A stretch of DNA of 38,865 nt. Origin: an uncultured Pseudomonadota bacterium. GTDB lineage: Bacteria; Pseudomonadota; Gammaproteobacteria; Burkholderiales; SG8-41. Position numbers and translations under genes: made by a program. Positions within the stretch are counted from its first letter, which is position 1. Every line of letters starts with the position of its first letter. The stretch covers positions 1 through 38,865 of the forward strand of contig CAMPGR010000022.1 of the NCBI GenBank assembly GCA_946885605.1, given 5' to 3'. Positions 1 to 8,603 of the stretch are shown one piece after another. The notes under the pieces were generated by a model. That model did no database searches and had not been told where the DNA came from. It saw only the letters and a program-made list of their open reading frames with translations.

Positions 1-110
1 TCCCGTTTTTTGTCGGATGCGGCTCAGGCCGCAGGGCGATCGTCCGTTGTGTTTTCGTTGCGTGCTTCGCACTCGACGGGGCGGCTGCCTTACGGCACAC
101 TTAGCGCGGA
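1..110. other. left flank, no gene assigned
   Basis: The first 110 bases carry no start with a ribosome binding site and no recognisable protein end. In related betaproteobacteria a CcsA-type cytochrome assembly gene often lies to the left, but nothing here reads as its C-terminus. Confidence 0.3.
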
Positions 111-359
111 TTGCATAACCGGCGCCCGCGCTTGTCCAAAATCATACTGCTGGTCCTCGTCCTGCTCCTGGTCTACTGGGTGCTGAAGGCGTATCGCAGG
201 CGCGACCGGCACGAGCGCTCGCCAGAGGGCGCAGGAGGGGAGGACATGGTGCGTTGCCAGCACTGCGGCGTGCATCTGCCGCGCAGCGAGAGCTTGACGA
301 CTCGCGGCCATTTCTACTGCAGCGCCGACCACCAGCGGCAGGACCTGCAATCCGATTGA
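111..359 (+). CDS. PP0621 family small zinc-ribbon membrane protein
   Basis: This is a protein of about 82 residues with one hydrophobic helix (about residues 9-24) followed by a basic patch. Its C-terminal half starts MVRCQHCG and carries C-x2-C, then a later Cys and His in FYCSADH, which together look like a zinc-ribbon knuckle. This layout is that of the PP0621 family, commonly found just upstream of pilS in beta- and gammaproteobacteria. Its function is unknown. The start is uncertain: TTG at 111 has only a weak GCGGA upstream, and TTG at 132 would begin directly at SKIILL. It ends 20 bases before pilS, so it is probably cotranscribed with it. Confidence 0.75.
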   Translation: MHNRRPRLSKIILLVLVLLLVYWVLKAYRRRDRHERSPEGAGGEDMVRCQHCGVHLPRSESLTTRGHFYCSADHQRQDLQSD

Positions 360-379
360 TCGACCGGGGCTGACCGCTC

Positions 380-1996
380 ATGCCGTTCGCCAATCCCGAG
401 CAGGCCGCACCGTGGGCGATCGACGGCGTCGAGCCCGCTGAGCAACCTCAGCCGTTCTGGCGTTCGCTACACGTCTTCAACGCCTACCGCCTGTTCGTGG
501 CGGTATTCCTGCTCGCGATCGTCATGATCTGGGGCAATTCGCTCCAGTTCGGCTCGCGCAACCTGACGCTCTTTGGCATTACGGCCGTCCTGTATGTCGC
601 GTTCAGCATCATCTGCTTCGGGCTCGTTCGGCTTAAATGGCGCTTCACCCTGCAGATCACGGTGCAGGCGGTCGCCGACATCGTCTTCATCGTCGTGCTG
701 ATGCATGCGAGCGGCGGTATCTCGAGCGGGCTCGGGCTGCTGCTGCTCGCGACGCTCGCCGCGGTCGGCATGATCAGCCGCGGCCGGCTCGCGCTTTTTC
801 ACGCGGCGCTCGCGAGCATCGCGGTGCTCCTCGAGCATACCTACTCGGTGCTGCGCTACGACGAGAACGTGGCGCTGTACGTCCAGGCCGCGCTCATGTC
901 GATCGGGTATTTCGCCACCGCTTGGCTCGCGCACGCGCTCGCGCAGTACGGCGCCGCGAGCGAGCGCCTCGCAGCGCAGCGCGAGGTGGACCTTGCGAAT
1001 CTGGCACAGGTCAATCAGCTCGTGATCCAGGATATGCAGGACGGCGTGCTCGTGGTCGACGCGAGCGGCGTTATCCGCCAGATCAACGCGCGCGCCGAGC
1101 GCCTGCTGGGACCGCTGCGCAATCCGCGCGGCATGCAGCTTTGGGATTACACGCCGGGGCTTGCGGCGACTTTCGAGCGCTGGCGCGGCGGCAGCGGCGC
1201 GATCGATGCGAACTCCGGCCCGATCCTCAACAATGCGATCAACGCGCGCTTCGTTCCCATCGGCCGGACGCGGCAGGTCGGCGCGGTGATATTTCTTGAA
1301 GACCTGTCGCGCATCCAGGCGCAGGCGCGGCAGATGAAGCTTGCGGCGCTCGGCCGGCTCGCGGCCAACATTGCGCACGAGGTGCGCAATCCGCTCGGCT
1401 CGATCAGCCACGCGGCGGAGCTCCTCCAGGAGGAACCCGCGATCTCCAACACCACGCGCCGGCTCCTGAGCATCATTCACGACAACAGCCGCCGTCTCGA
1501 TCGCATGGTGAACGACGTGCTGCAGTTGAATTATGGCAGCCGCGCGCAGCGCGAGAGCTTCTGGGTGGCCGACTTCGTGCAGACGTTCGTCGAGCAGTTC
1601 TGCCAGATCGAGAAGATTTGTCCCGAGATCCTCGCGATCGAACTCAAGGCCAATCCGCGGGTGCTGTTCGACCGCAGCCACCTCGACCAGGTGATGTGGA
1701 ATCTCTGCCGCAACGCGCTGCGCCACTGCCGGCGTGAGGAAGGCAGCATACGCATAGGCGTGGACTTGGAGGGGGAGGGCAATACGGTAAAATTGGACGT
1801 GGCGGACGACGGCCCGGGCGTGGCGCCGGAGCTGCGCAGCCAGCTCTTCGAGCCGTTCTGCACCACTGCCGCCGGGGGGAGCGGGCTGGGCCTCTATATC
1901 GCGCGCGAAGTGTGCGAGGCGAACGGCGCGAGCCTCGACTTCGTGGAAACGCCCAGCGGCGCGCAGTTCACGGTAATCTGCCGGGCGGGGGAATAA
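380..1996 (+). CDS. pilS: sensor histidine kinase PilS
   Basis: This is the membrane histidine kinase that phosphorylates PilR to control sigma-54-dependent type IV pilin transcription. The N-terminal part (about residues 35-190) holds around six hydrophobic helices, followed by a PAS-like segment (about 215-310). The HisKA domain has the H-box AHEVRNPLGSISHA with the phospho-acceptor at about H333. The ATPase domain follows, with N-box VMWNLCRNALRH, G1 box ADDGPGV and G2 box GSGLGLYIA. The length of 538 residues is normal for PilS. The stop is followed after three bases by pilR, so the two are an operon. The assignment rests on domain order and the pilR-ampD neighbours. The pilin genes themselves are not in the window. 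Confidence 0.93.
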   Translation: MPFANPEQAAPWAIDGVEPAEQPQPFWRSLHVFNAYRLFVAVFLLAIVMIWGNSLQFGSRNLTLFGITAVLYVAFSIICFGLVRLKWRFTLQITVQAVADIVFIVVLMHASGGISSGLGLLLLATLAAVGMISRGRLALFHAALASIAVLLEHTYSVLRYDENVALYVQAALMSIGYFATAWLAHALAQYGAASERLAAQREVDLANLAQVNQLVIQDMQDGVLVVDASGVIRQINARAERLLGPLRNPRGMQLWDYTPGLAATFERWRGGSGAIDANSGPILNNAINARFVPIGRTRQVGAVIFLEDLSRIQAQARQMKLAALGRLAANIAHEVRNPLGSISHAAELLQEEPAISNTTRRLLSIIHDNSRRLDRMVNDVLQLNYGSRAQRESFWVADFVQTFVEQFCQIEKICPEILAIELKANPRVLFDRSHLDQVMWNLCRNALRHCRREEGSIRIGVDLEGEGNTVKLDVADDGPGVAPELRSQLFEPFCTTAAGGSGLGLYIAREVCEANGASLDFVETPSGAQFTVICRAGE

Positions 1997-1999
1997 GGG

Positions 2000-3367
2000 A
2001 TGAAGAATCAGGTCCTCGTCGTGGACGACGAAGCCGACATCAGGGAGCTCCTCAGCATGACCTTGAACCGCATGGGGCTCGAGACGCATTGCGCGGCGAG
2101 CACCGGAGAGGCGTTCGCGCTGCTGGAGGCGAACACCTACGATCTCTGCCTCACCGACATGCGCCTTCCGGACGGCGACGGGCTGCGCGTTCTCGATCAC
2201 GTCGCCAAGCACTACCCGAGCGTGCCGGTCGCCGTCATCACCGCCCACGGCAGCACGGAAAACGCGGTTGCCGCGCTGAAAGCGGGCGCGTTCGACTATC
2301 TCGCGAAGCCGGTCTCGCTCAACCAGTTGCGCATGCTGGTGCGCTCGGCACTCAAGCTGCCGCAGCCGGGCCAGGGGCGGAAGGTCAGCGACAGTCCGGA
2401 ATTGCCGCCCAATTATCCGCGGCTGATCGGCGAGTCGGGGCTCATGCAATCGACGCGCCAGATGATCGACCGGCTCGCCCGCACCCAAGCGCCCATCCAC
2501 GTGACCGGCGAGTCGGGAAGCGGCAAGGAGCTCGCCGCACGCCTGATACACCTCAAGGGCTCGCGCCAGGAAGGCCCCTTCATCGCGGTCAACTGCGGCG
2601 CGATCCCCGAAAACCTCATGGAGTCGGAGTTCTTCGGCTACAAGAAAGGCGCGTTCACCGGCGCGGCGTCGGACCGCGACGGGTTCTTTCAGGCAGCGAA
2701 CGGGGGCACGCTCTTCCTCGATGAGGTCGCGGACCTTCCGTTGCAGATGCAGGTCAAGCTGCTGCGCGCGATCCAGGAGAAGAAGGTGCGCAAGGTGGGC
2801 TCGACCAGCGAAGAGCAGGTGGATGTGCGCATCATCAGCGCCACGCACCGCAGCCTCGGCGACGAGGTGAAAAGCGGCGCGTTCCGGCAGGATCTCTACT
2901 ACCGGCTCAACGTTATCGAACTCCGTATGCCGAGCCTGCGCGAGATGCGCGAAGACATTCCAGCCCTTGCCGAGGCGATATTGCGGCGTCAGTCCGGCGG
3001 CAGAGAGCCGCCACGCCTTACGGCGGCGGCATTGCAGGAACTTCAGACGTACGATTTTCCCGGCAACGTGCGCGAGCTCGAGAACGTGCTCGAAAGGGCG
3101 CTCGCGCTGACGACCGGCGCCGAGATCGATCGGGGCGACCTCCAGCTCGTGCCCACCGAAGCGGACAAGGTTGCGCCGCCAGACGTGTCGGGGCTGCCGC
3201 TGCAGGAGCGGCTCGACCTGGTCGAGAAGAAAGCGATCCTCGATGCGCTCGCGCAGACGCATTACAACCGCACGGCGGCTGCGAAGCTCCTCGGCATCAC
3301 GTTCCGTGCGTTGCGCTACCGCATGGAGCGCCTCGGCATCAAGGATGAGCTCGAGTCGAAGGGCTGA
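2000..3367 (+). CDS. pilR: sigma-54 response regulator PilR
   Basis: PilR is an NtrC-type activator that, once phosphorylated by PilS, drives sigma-54 promoters such as that of pilA. The receiver domain (1-115) has the acidic pair DD at 9-10, phospho-acceptor D53 in TDMRLPDGD and a conserved lysine in LAKPVS. The AAA+ domain has Walker A GESGSGKE, the sigma-54 contact loop GAFTGA and Walker B GGTLFLDEV. A Fis-type helix-turn-helix (NRTAAAKLLGITFRALRYR) ends the protein. All 455 residues are in frame with every key motif present. The ATG at 2000 follows the pilS stop by three bases, which suggests translational coupling. Confidence 0.95.
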   Translation: MKNQVLVVDDEADIRELLSMTLNRMGLETHCAASTGEAFALLEANTYDLCLTDMRLPDGDGLRVLDHVAKHYPSVPVAVITAHGSTENAVAALKAGAFDYLAKPVSLNQLRMLVRSALKLPQPGQGRKVSDSPELPPNYPRLIGESGLMQSTRQMIDRLARTQAPIHVTGESGSGKELAARLIHLKGSRQEGPFIAVNCGAIPENLMESEFFGYKKGAFTGAASDRDGFFQAANGGTLFLDEVADLPLQMQVKLLRAIQEKKVRKVGSTSEEQVDVRIISATHRSLGDEVKSGAFRQDLYYRLNVIELRMPSLREMREDIPALAEAILRRQSGGREPPRLTAAALQELQTYDFPGNVRELENVLERALALTTGAEIDRGDLQLVPTEADKVAPPDVSGLPLQERLDLVEKKAILDALAQTHYNRTAAAKLLGITFRALRYRMERLGIKDELESKG

Positions 3368-3377
3368 GCACCGGCGC

Positions 3378-3926
3378 GTGTCTTCCGGGCTGCAGCTTGG
3401 TGGGGAAGGGCGGGTCGAAGGCGTACGTTACATCCCGTCCCCGAATTGCGATGAGCGTCCTCCCGGTATCGCCGTCGAGTTGATCGCGATCCACGCGATC
3501 AGTCTGCCACCGGGTGAGTTCGGTGGCTCCGGAATCGTGGATTTTTTCACCAATCGGCTGGATGCCGCCGCCCACCCTTACTACGCCCGGATCGCGGCGC
3601 TTCGGGTTTCCGCGCATTTCCTCGTCCGTCGCGATGGCGAGCTGATCCAATTCGTGCCGTGTGCCCAACGCGCCTGGCACGCCGGAGTCTCGAATTGGTG
3701 CGGGCGGGAGCGGTGCAATGACTTTTCCATCGGCATCGAGCTCGAAGGGAGCGACGACGTGCCTTTCGAGCCGGCGCAGTATCGGGTGCTCGCAGCACTC
3801 ACACGCGCACTCAAAAAGCGCTATCCGATCGCGGCCATCGTCGCGCACTCGGAGATCGCGCCGGGGCGCAAGACCGACCCCGGCCCGCATTTCGAGTGGG
3901 ATCGCTTTCGCGAGTTGATCGCGTAG
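3378..3926 (+). CDS. ampD: 1,6-anhydro-N-acetylmuramyl-L-alanine amidase AmpD
   Basis: AmpD is a cytoplasmic zinc amidase that removes the peptide from anhydro-muropeptides during cell-wall recycling. It also keeps the AmpR inducer low where an AmpC system exists. From GTG 3378 the protein has 182 residues, the usual size. The conserved start region VRYIPSPNCDERP is at 17-29. Zinc ligands fit H39 (AIHAISLPPG), H157 and D167 (HSEIAPGRKTDPG), with E122 in IGIELEG as the likely catalytic acid. The reading frame stays open further upstream into pilR, but the family start motif argues for GTG 3378, ten bases after pilR. It is the last gene of the pilSR unit. Confidence 0.93.
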   Translation: MSSGLQLGGEGRVEGVRYIPSPNCDERPPGIAVELIAIHAISLPPGEFGGSGIVDFFTNRLDAAAHPYYARIAALRVSAHFLVRRDGELIQFVPCAQRAWHAGVSNWCGRERCNDFSIGIELEGSDDVPFEPAQYRVLAALTRALKKRYPIAAIVAHSEIAPGRKTDPGPHFEWDRFRELIA

Positions 3927-3932
3927 GCAGGT

Positions 3933-3965
3933 AGCGGGTCACCAGCGCGAGCCCGCTTCTCTTTT
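3933..3965 (+). terminator. probable intrinsic terminator after ampD
   Basis: The arms AGCGGGTC (3933-3940) and GAGCCCGCT (3949-3957) pair over eight bases with one bulged G around an eight-base loop. The run TTCTCTTTT follows. It lies seven bases after the ampD stop and fits the end of the pilS-pilR-ampD unit. No folding energy was computed. Confidence 0.55.
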
Positions 3966-4076
3966 CGACGGCCGGAAAAGCCCTGTTGTGCGATTGGTAC
4001 TCCGTGACTTTTCCGGGACTTGTCGCGCTTTATCGCCCACGGTTTGGGCAGTGCCGAAAATACTTGGGACGCCCTA

Positions 4077-4106
4077 TTGACGTTCCCAAAATCGCCCCAC
4101 TAGAAT
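4077..4106 (+). promoter_or_regulatory. sigma-70 promoter of nrdA
   Basis: A -35 element TTGACG (4077-4082) and a -10 element TAGAAT (4101-4106) are separated by 18 bases. Each differs from consensus by one base. The predicted start site is near 4113, giving a leader of about 90 nt before the nrdA ATG. An imperfect inverted repeat, TTGGGA (4064-4069) with TCCCAA (4084-4089), brackets the -35. Confidence 0.75.
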
Positions 4107-4112
4107 TGGTTC
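4097..4112. promoter_or_regulatory. candidate upstream NrdR box (degenerate)
   Basis: The 16-mer here overlaps the nrdA -10 and matches the stronger downstream palindrome at 9 of 16 positions, including CCAC at its left end. Its centre is 31 bases from the centre of the other box, the phase expected for paired NrdR boxes. The match is weak alone and persuasive mainly because of its spacing. Confidence 0.45.
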
Positions 4113-4126
4113 GGAGGACGGTTAGA

Positions 4127-4144
4127 ACCACAATATGTTGTGGT
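4127..4144. promoter_or_regulatory. NrdR box
   Basis: The palindrome ACCACAATATGTTGTGGT has perfect seven-base arms around a four-base centre. It resembles the AT-centred palindromes bound by the ATP/dATP-sensing repressor NrdR upstream of ribonucleotide reductase genes. It lies just downstream of the predicted transcription start, 60 bases before the nrdA ATG, so bound protein would block transcription. Confidence 0.75.
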
Positions 4145-4204
4145 TTAGGGTTAGGGGACGGGTGCCCCTGCAGTTAAGAGCTAGAAATCCAAGGAGTCAG
4201 ACCT

Positions 4205-7075
4205 ATGCAAGTCGCCACCGGCAAGATCCATTCCGTATCCACTGCGAATTTCGCCGTACCTGAAGCGACGCCTGCCGAGGCGTCGCGCTATGCGCAATAC
4301 AAGGTGATCCGTCGCAATGGCAGCGTGGTGGTCTTCGAGCCGTCGAAAATCGCGATTGCGATGACCAAGGCCTTTATCGCGGTGAACGGGGGGCAAGGCG
4401 CCGCCTCGGCGCGCGTGCGCGAGCAGGTTGCGAATCTGACCGAGGCCGTGGTGAACGCGCTGATGCGCCGCCAGCCCTCGGGCGGCACGTTCCACATCGA
4501 GGACATCCAGGACCAGGTCGAGCTCGCGCTCATGCGCGCGGGCGAGCACAACGTCGCGCGCGCCTACGTGCTGTACCGCGAGGAGCGGGCGAAGGAGCGT
4601 GCGCGGCAGCGTGAGGCGCAGCAGGCGCCGCATCCCGCCCAGCACGTCCTCAACGTGACCGAGGGCGGCGTGACGAAGCCGCTCGACCTCGCCAAACTCA
4701 GGGCTCTCGTGGAGAGCGCGTGCGAGGGCCTGGGGCGCGAGGCGAGCCCCGAGCCCGTCCTGCAGGCGATGCAGCGCGACCTCTATGAAGGCGTGCCGAT
4801 GGACGAAGTGCGGAAGTCGCTCGTGCTCGCCGCGCGCGCACTGATCGAGCAGGACCCGAGTTACAGCTATGTCACCGCCCGCCTGCTGCTGCACTCCCTG
4901 CGCCTCGAGACCCTCGGCGAGGAAGTGATGCACGCCGAGATGGCGACGCGCTACGCCCACTACCTCCCGGAATTCGTGAAGCGGGGCATCGAGGCGGAGC
5001 TGCTCGACGAGCGGCTCGCGCGGTACGACTTGGAGTGCCTGGGCGCGGCGCTCGATGCGAGCCGCGACCTCAAGTTCACCTATCTCGGGCTGCAGATCCT
5101 CTACGACCGCTATTTTCTCCACATCGGCGGCCGGCGCATCGAGCTGCCGCAGATTTTCTTCATGCGGGTCGCGATGGGGCTCGCGCTGAACGAGCCGGAA
5201 GGGAGCCGCGAGGCGCGGGCGATCGAGTTCTACAACGTGCTCTCGTCCTTCGATTTCATGAGCTCCACCCCGACGCTCTTCAATTCGGGAACGCGGCGCT
5301 CGCAGCTCGCGAGCTGTTATCTGACGACGGTCTCCGACGATCTCGACGGCATCTACGAGGCGATCAAGGAAAACGCGATGCTGCAGAAGTACGCGGGCGG
5401 CATCGGCAACGACTGGACGCCGGTGCGCGCGCTCGGCGCCTATATCAAGGGCACGAACGGCAAGAGCCAAGGCGTCGTGCCATTCCTGAAAGTCGTGAAC
5501 GACACGGCAGTCGCGGTGAACCAGGGCGGCAAGCGCAAGGGCGCGGTGTGCTCGTATCTCGAAACGTGGCATCTCGACATCGAGGAATTCCTCGAGCTGC
5601 GCAAGAACACCGGGGACGATCGCCGCCGCACGCACGACATGAATACGGCGAACTGGGTGCCGGATCTTTTCATGAAGCGCGTGATGGAAGAGGGCGAGTG
5701 GACGCTTTTCTCGCCCTCCGACGTGCCGGATCTGCACGAGAAGTATGGCAAGGCGTTCGAGCGCGCGTATCTCGACTACGAGGCAAAGGCTGCGCGCGGC
5801 GAGATCAAGCTCTACAAGAAGATTCCTGCGATGCAGCTCTGGCGCAAGATGCTCTCGATGCTGTTCGAGACCGGGCATCCGTGGCTCACCTTCAAGGACC
5901 CGTGCAATCTCAGGAGCCCGCAGCAGCACGTGGGTGTGGTGCACAGCTCCAACCTCTGTACCGAAATCACGCTCAACACCGGCCCCGACGAGATCGCGGT
6001 ATGCAATCTCGGCTCGGTGAACATGCCCGCCCATCTCGATCTCGCCACCGGCCGCATGGACATGGAGAAACTGAAGCGCACGGTTGGCACGGCGATGCGC
6101 ATGCTCGACAACGTTATTGACTTGAACTTCTACAACGTCAACAAGGCGCGCAATTCCAACTTCAAGCACCGGCCGGTAGGGCTCGGCATCATGGGCTTCC
6201 AGGACTGCCTGCACATGCTGCGCGTCCCGTACGGGTCTCCAGCGGCGGTGGAGTTCGCCGACCGCTCGATGGAGGCGATCGCATACACCGCCTACTGGGC
6301 TTCGACCGACCTCGCCGAGGAGCGCGGCACGTATTCGACCTTCAAGAGCTCGCTATGGGACCGCGGCATCCTGCCGTTCGACACGCTGAAGCTGCTCGCC
6401 GAGGAACGCGGCGGCTACGTCGAGTGCGATATGTCCGCGACGCTCGACTGGGAGGCGCTCCGGAAACGCATCGGGCAGGTCGGCATGCGCAATTCGAACT
6501 GCCTCGCGATCGCGCCCACGGCGACGATTGCCAACATCACGGGGCTTTCGCAGTGCATCGAGCCGACGTACCAGAACCTGTACGTGAAGTCGAACCTCTC
6601 GGGCGAGTTCACCGTGGTGAACGAGTTCCTGGTCCACGATCTGAAGAGGCTCAATCTATGGGACGAAGTGATGATCGCGGATCTCAAGTATTTCGACGGT
6701 TCGCTCGCGCAGGTCGATCGCATCCCGCCCGATATCCGGAGCCTTTATGCGACCGCGTTCGAGATCGAGCCCAAGTGGCTCGTCGAATGCGCGGCGCGGC
6801 GCCAGAAGTGGGTCGATCAATCGCAATCGCTCAACATCTACATGGCAGGCGCTTCCGGCAAGAGGCTCGACGAGACCTACAAGCTTGCCTGGCTGCGGGG
6901 ACTCAAGACTACCTACTACCTGCGCACCCTGGGGGCGACTTCGGCTGAAAAGTCCACCGCGAAGGCGGGACAGCTCAATGCCGTGCCGGCGAACGGCGGG
7001 CTCGCAGCGGCCGCGCCCGCTGCGGATCCGAAGTTCTGTGCGATAGACGACCCCGAGTGCGAGGCGTGCCAGTAA
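4205..7075 (+). CDS. nrdA: class Ia ribonucleotide reductase, large subunit
   Basis: NrdA is the catalytic alpha subunit that reduces ribonucleoside diphosphates to dNDPs with a radical supplied by NrdB. The protein has 956 residues, well above the roughly 760 of E. coli NrdA. The excess lies at the N-terminus, where an ATP-cone (about 33-125) is followed by a second cone-like segment (about 148-235), as in Pseudomonas aeruginosa NrdA. Active-site residues are visible: C371 (SCYL), N583-C585-E587 (SSNLCTE), C600 (AVCNLGS), the radical-transfer tyrosine pair Y904-Y905, and the C-terminal shuttle cysteines C952 and C955 in DPECEACQ. ATG 4205 is preceded by AAGGAG at a good distance. Candidate NrdR boxes overlap its promoter. 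Confidence 0.97.
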   Translation: MQVATGKIHSVSTANFAVPEATPAEASRYAQYKVIRRNGSVVVFEPSKIAIAMTKAFIAVNGGQGAASARVREQVANLTEAVVNALMRRQPSGGTFHIEDIQDQVELALMRAGEHNVARAYVLYREERAKERARQREAQQAPHPAQHVLNVTEGGVTKPLDLAKLRALVESACEGLGREASPEPVLQAMQRDLYEGVPMDEVRKSLVLAARALIEQDPSYSYVTARLLLHSLRLETLGEEVMHAEMATRYAHYLPEFVKRGIEAELLDERLARYDLECLGAALDASRDLKFTYLGLQILYDRYFLHIGGRRIELPQIFFMRVAMGLALNEPEGSREARAIEFYNVLSSFDFMSSTPTLFNSGTRRSQLASCYLTTVSDDLDGIYEAIKENAMLQKYAGGIGNDWTPVRALGAYIKGTNGKSQGVVPFLKVVNDTAVAVNQGGKRKGAVCSYLETWHLDIEEFLELRKNTGDDRRRTHDMNTANWVPDLFMKRVMEEGEWTLFSPSDVPDLHEKYGKAFERAYLDYEAKAARGEIKLYKKIPAMQLWRKMLSMLFETGHPWLTFKDPCNLRSPQQHVGVVHSSNLCTEITLNTGPDEIAVCNLGSVNMPAHLDLATGRMDMEKLKRTVGTAMRMLDNVIDLNFYNVNKARNSNFKHRPVGLGIMGFQDCLHMLRVPYGSPAAVEFADRSMEAIAYTAYWASTDLAEERGTYSTFKSSLWDRGILPFDTLKLLAEERGGYVECDMSATLDWEALRKRIGQVGMRNSNCLAIAPTATIANITGLSQCIEPTYQNLYVKSNLSGEFTVVNEFLVHDLKRLNLWDEVMIADLKYFDGSLAQVDRIPPDIRSLYATAFEIEPKWLVECAARRQKWVDQSQSLNIYMAGASGKRLDETYKLAWLRGLKTTYYLRTLGATSAEKSTAKAGQLNAVPANGGLAAAAPAADPKFCAIDDPECEACQ

Positions 7076-7113
7076 AGGCTCGATGAGTACCACCGGTTCA
7101 GAGGGGTAAGGAT

Positions 7114-7143
7114 AGAGGCAATCAGGGAAGAGGCAATCAAGGA
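7114..7143 (+). repeat. 15-bp tandem duplication covering the nrdB ribosome binding region
   Basis: Two adjacent 15-base copies, at 7114-7128 and 7129-7143, differ only at the twelfth base (G in copy one, A in copy two). The end of the second copy supplies AAGGAG (7139-7144), the likely Shine-Dalgarno of nrdB, ten bases before its ATG. The first copy carries a similar AGGGA. Confidence 0.85.
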
Positions 7144-7154
7144 GACCAGTAAAC

Positions 7155-8261
7155 ATGCTGCAATTCGAAGAACAACTGAGAACGGGCGCCGGCGCGAAGG
7201 TGGCGCCGCAGCCTGCGGCCGATGCCGGGGTGCCGGTGGAGACGCGCCGGGTCAATATCGCGGACAAGCGCATCATCAACGGTCACACCGACGTGAACCA
7301 GCTCGTGCCCTTCAAGTACAAGTGGGCGTGGGAAAAGTACCTTTCCGCGTGCGCGAATCACTGGATGCCGCAGGAGATCCAGATGAGCCGCGACATCGAG
7401 CTGTGGAAGAACCCGAACGGGCTGACCGAGGACGAGCGCCGCGTCGTCAAGCGCAACCTCGGCTTCTTCGTCACGGCCGATTCCCTGGCCGCGAACAACA
7501 TCGTGCTCGGCACCTATCGCCACATCACGGCGCCCGAGTGCCGGCAGTACCTCTTGAGGCAGGCGTTCGAGGAAGCGATCCACACCCACGCCTATCAGTA
7601 CATCGTCGAGAGCCTGGGCCTCGACGAGGGCGAAGTGTTCAACGCTTATCACGAGATTCCCTCGATCCGGGACAAGGACGAGTTCCTGATCCCGTTCATC
7701 AATACGCTGACCGATCCCTCCTTCAAGACCGGGACGGCGGAGGCCGACCAGAAGCTGCTGAAGAGCCTCATCGTGTTTGCATGCATCATGGAGGGGCTCT
7801 TCTTCTACGTCGGTTTTACCCAGATCCTCGCGCTGGGGCGGCAGAACAAGATGACCGGTGCGGCGGAGCAGTACCAGTACATCCTGCGCGACGAGTCGAT
7901 GCACTGCAATTTCGGAATCGACGTCATCAACACGATCAAGCTCGAGAACCCGCATCTCTGGACGCCGGAGTTTCGGGAGGAAGTCCGGGCGCTCATGCTG
8001 AAAGCCGTGGAGCTCGAGTACCGCTACGCCGAGGACACCATGCCGCGGGGCGTGCTGGGTCTCAATGCGGCGATGTTCAAGGAGTACCTCCGCTACATCG
8101 CGAACCGCCGTTGCCAACAGATCGGGCTCGACCCGTTGTTCGATGGCGCAACCAACCCGTTCCCGTGGATGGCGGAAATGATCGACCTCAAGAAGGAGAA
8201 GAACTTCTTCGAGACGCGGGTCACCGAGTATCAGACCGGTGGCGCGTTGAGCTGGGACTGA
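7155..8261 (+). CDS. nrdB: class Ia ribonucleotide reductase, small subunit
   Basis: NrdB is the di-metal beta subunit that stores the tyrosyl radical for NrdA. The six metal ligands can be placed: D109 (TADS), E140 and H143 (EEAIH), E213 (IMEGLFF), E247 and H250 (RDESMH). The radical tyrosine is present as Y147, eight residues inside the EAIHTHAY block, so this is an ordinary class Ia enzyme and not the tyrosine-less class Ic type. The length of 368 residues is normal. It lies 79 bases after nrdA with no promoter seen between, so the two are probably one operon under the nrdA promoter. Confidence 0.97.
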   Translation: MLQFEEQLRTGAGAKVAPQPAADAGVPVETRRVNIADKRIINGHTDVNQLVPFKYKWAWEKYLSACANHWMPQEIQMSRDIELWKNPNGLTEDERRVVKRNLGFFVTADSLAANNIVLGTYRHITAPECRQYLLRQAFEEAIHTHAYQYIVESLGLDEGEVFNAYHEIPSIRDKDEFLIPFINTLTDPSFKTGTAEADQKLLKSLIVFACIMEGLFFYVGFTQILALGRQNKMTGAAEQYQYILRDESMHCNFGIDVINTIKLENPHLWTPEFREEVRALMLKAVELEYRYAEDTMPRGVLGLNAAMFKEYLRYIANRRCQQIGLDPLFDGATNPFPWMAEMIDLKKEKNFFETRVTEYQTGGALSWD

Positions 8262-8300
8262 AGCTTCAGGCGCTTATCGTCAACGAGAGGGAGGCAGGCC

Positions 8301-8603
8301 TTGGGATCGCGCGTTAGATTTCGGCGTTACCGCAGCCGCAGGCTCAACTTGCACACCGTCACGGAGCTTCGCGCCGAGGACAATTACACCCTCTGGCTGC
8401 GATTCGACGACGGGCTGGAAGGCCATGTCTATCTCGGCGACCTCGTCGCGACGACGTACGGCGTGCTTTCCGATGCGGAGATGTTCGGCCGTGTGGCGAT
8501 CGATCCCGTTTCCAATGCGGTAACATGGGGAGGCGGCATCAACCTCGATCCTGAAGTGCTGTACCGGGATCTGATCAGCAAGGGTGCAGCGGCCTTGCAC
8601 TAG
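8301..8603 (+). CDS. DUF2442 domain protein
   Basis: This small protein of 100 residues has a basic N-terminus followed by a pattern typical of DUF2442: LxAEDNYTLWLRFDDGLEGHVYLGDL, then a later FGRVAIDPVSNAVTWGGGINLDPEVLY. The family is often found beside toxin-antitoxin partners such as DUF4160, but no partner lies here. It follows nrdB by 39 bases and may ride on the nrd transcript. The TTG start at 8301 is supported by GAGAGGGAGG (8285-8294) six bases upstream. The function is unknown. Confidence 0.75.
   Translation: MGSRVRFRRYRSRRLNLHTVTELRAEDNYTLWLRFDDGLEGHVYLGDLVATTYGVLSDAEMFGRVAIDPVSNAVTWGGGINLDPEVLYRDLISKGAAALH

Noticed and set aside
467..3262. Very long minus-strand open frame (931 codons) opposite pilS-pilR
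   Set aside because: It is rich in Arg, His and Leu with no domain, and lies exactly opposite two well-supported genes in GC-rich DNA. It is a codon-bias shadow, as are 4181-6214 and 20982-23459.
3986..4177. Small open frame in the nrdA leader region
   Set aside because: It runs across the nrdA promoter and NrdR boxes, has no ribosome binding site and no recognisable features.
8301..8603. Toxin-antitoxin module at the DUF2442 gene
   Set aside because: No partner gene fits in the 150 bases on either side. The neighbours are nrdB and the H1-like gene.
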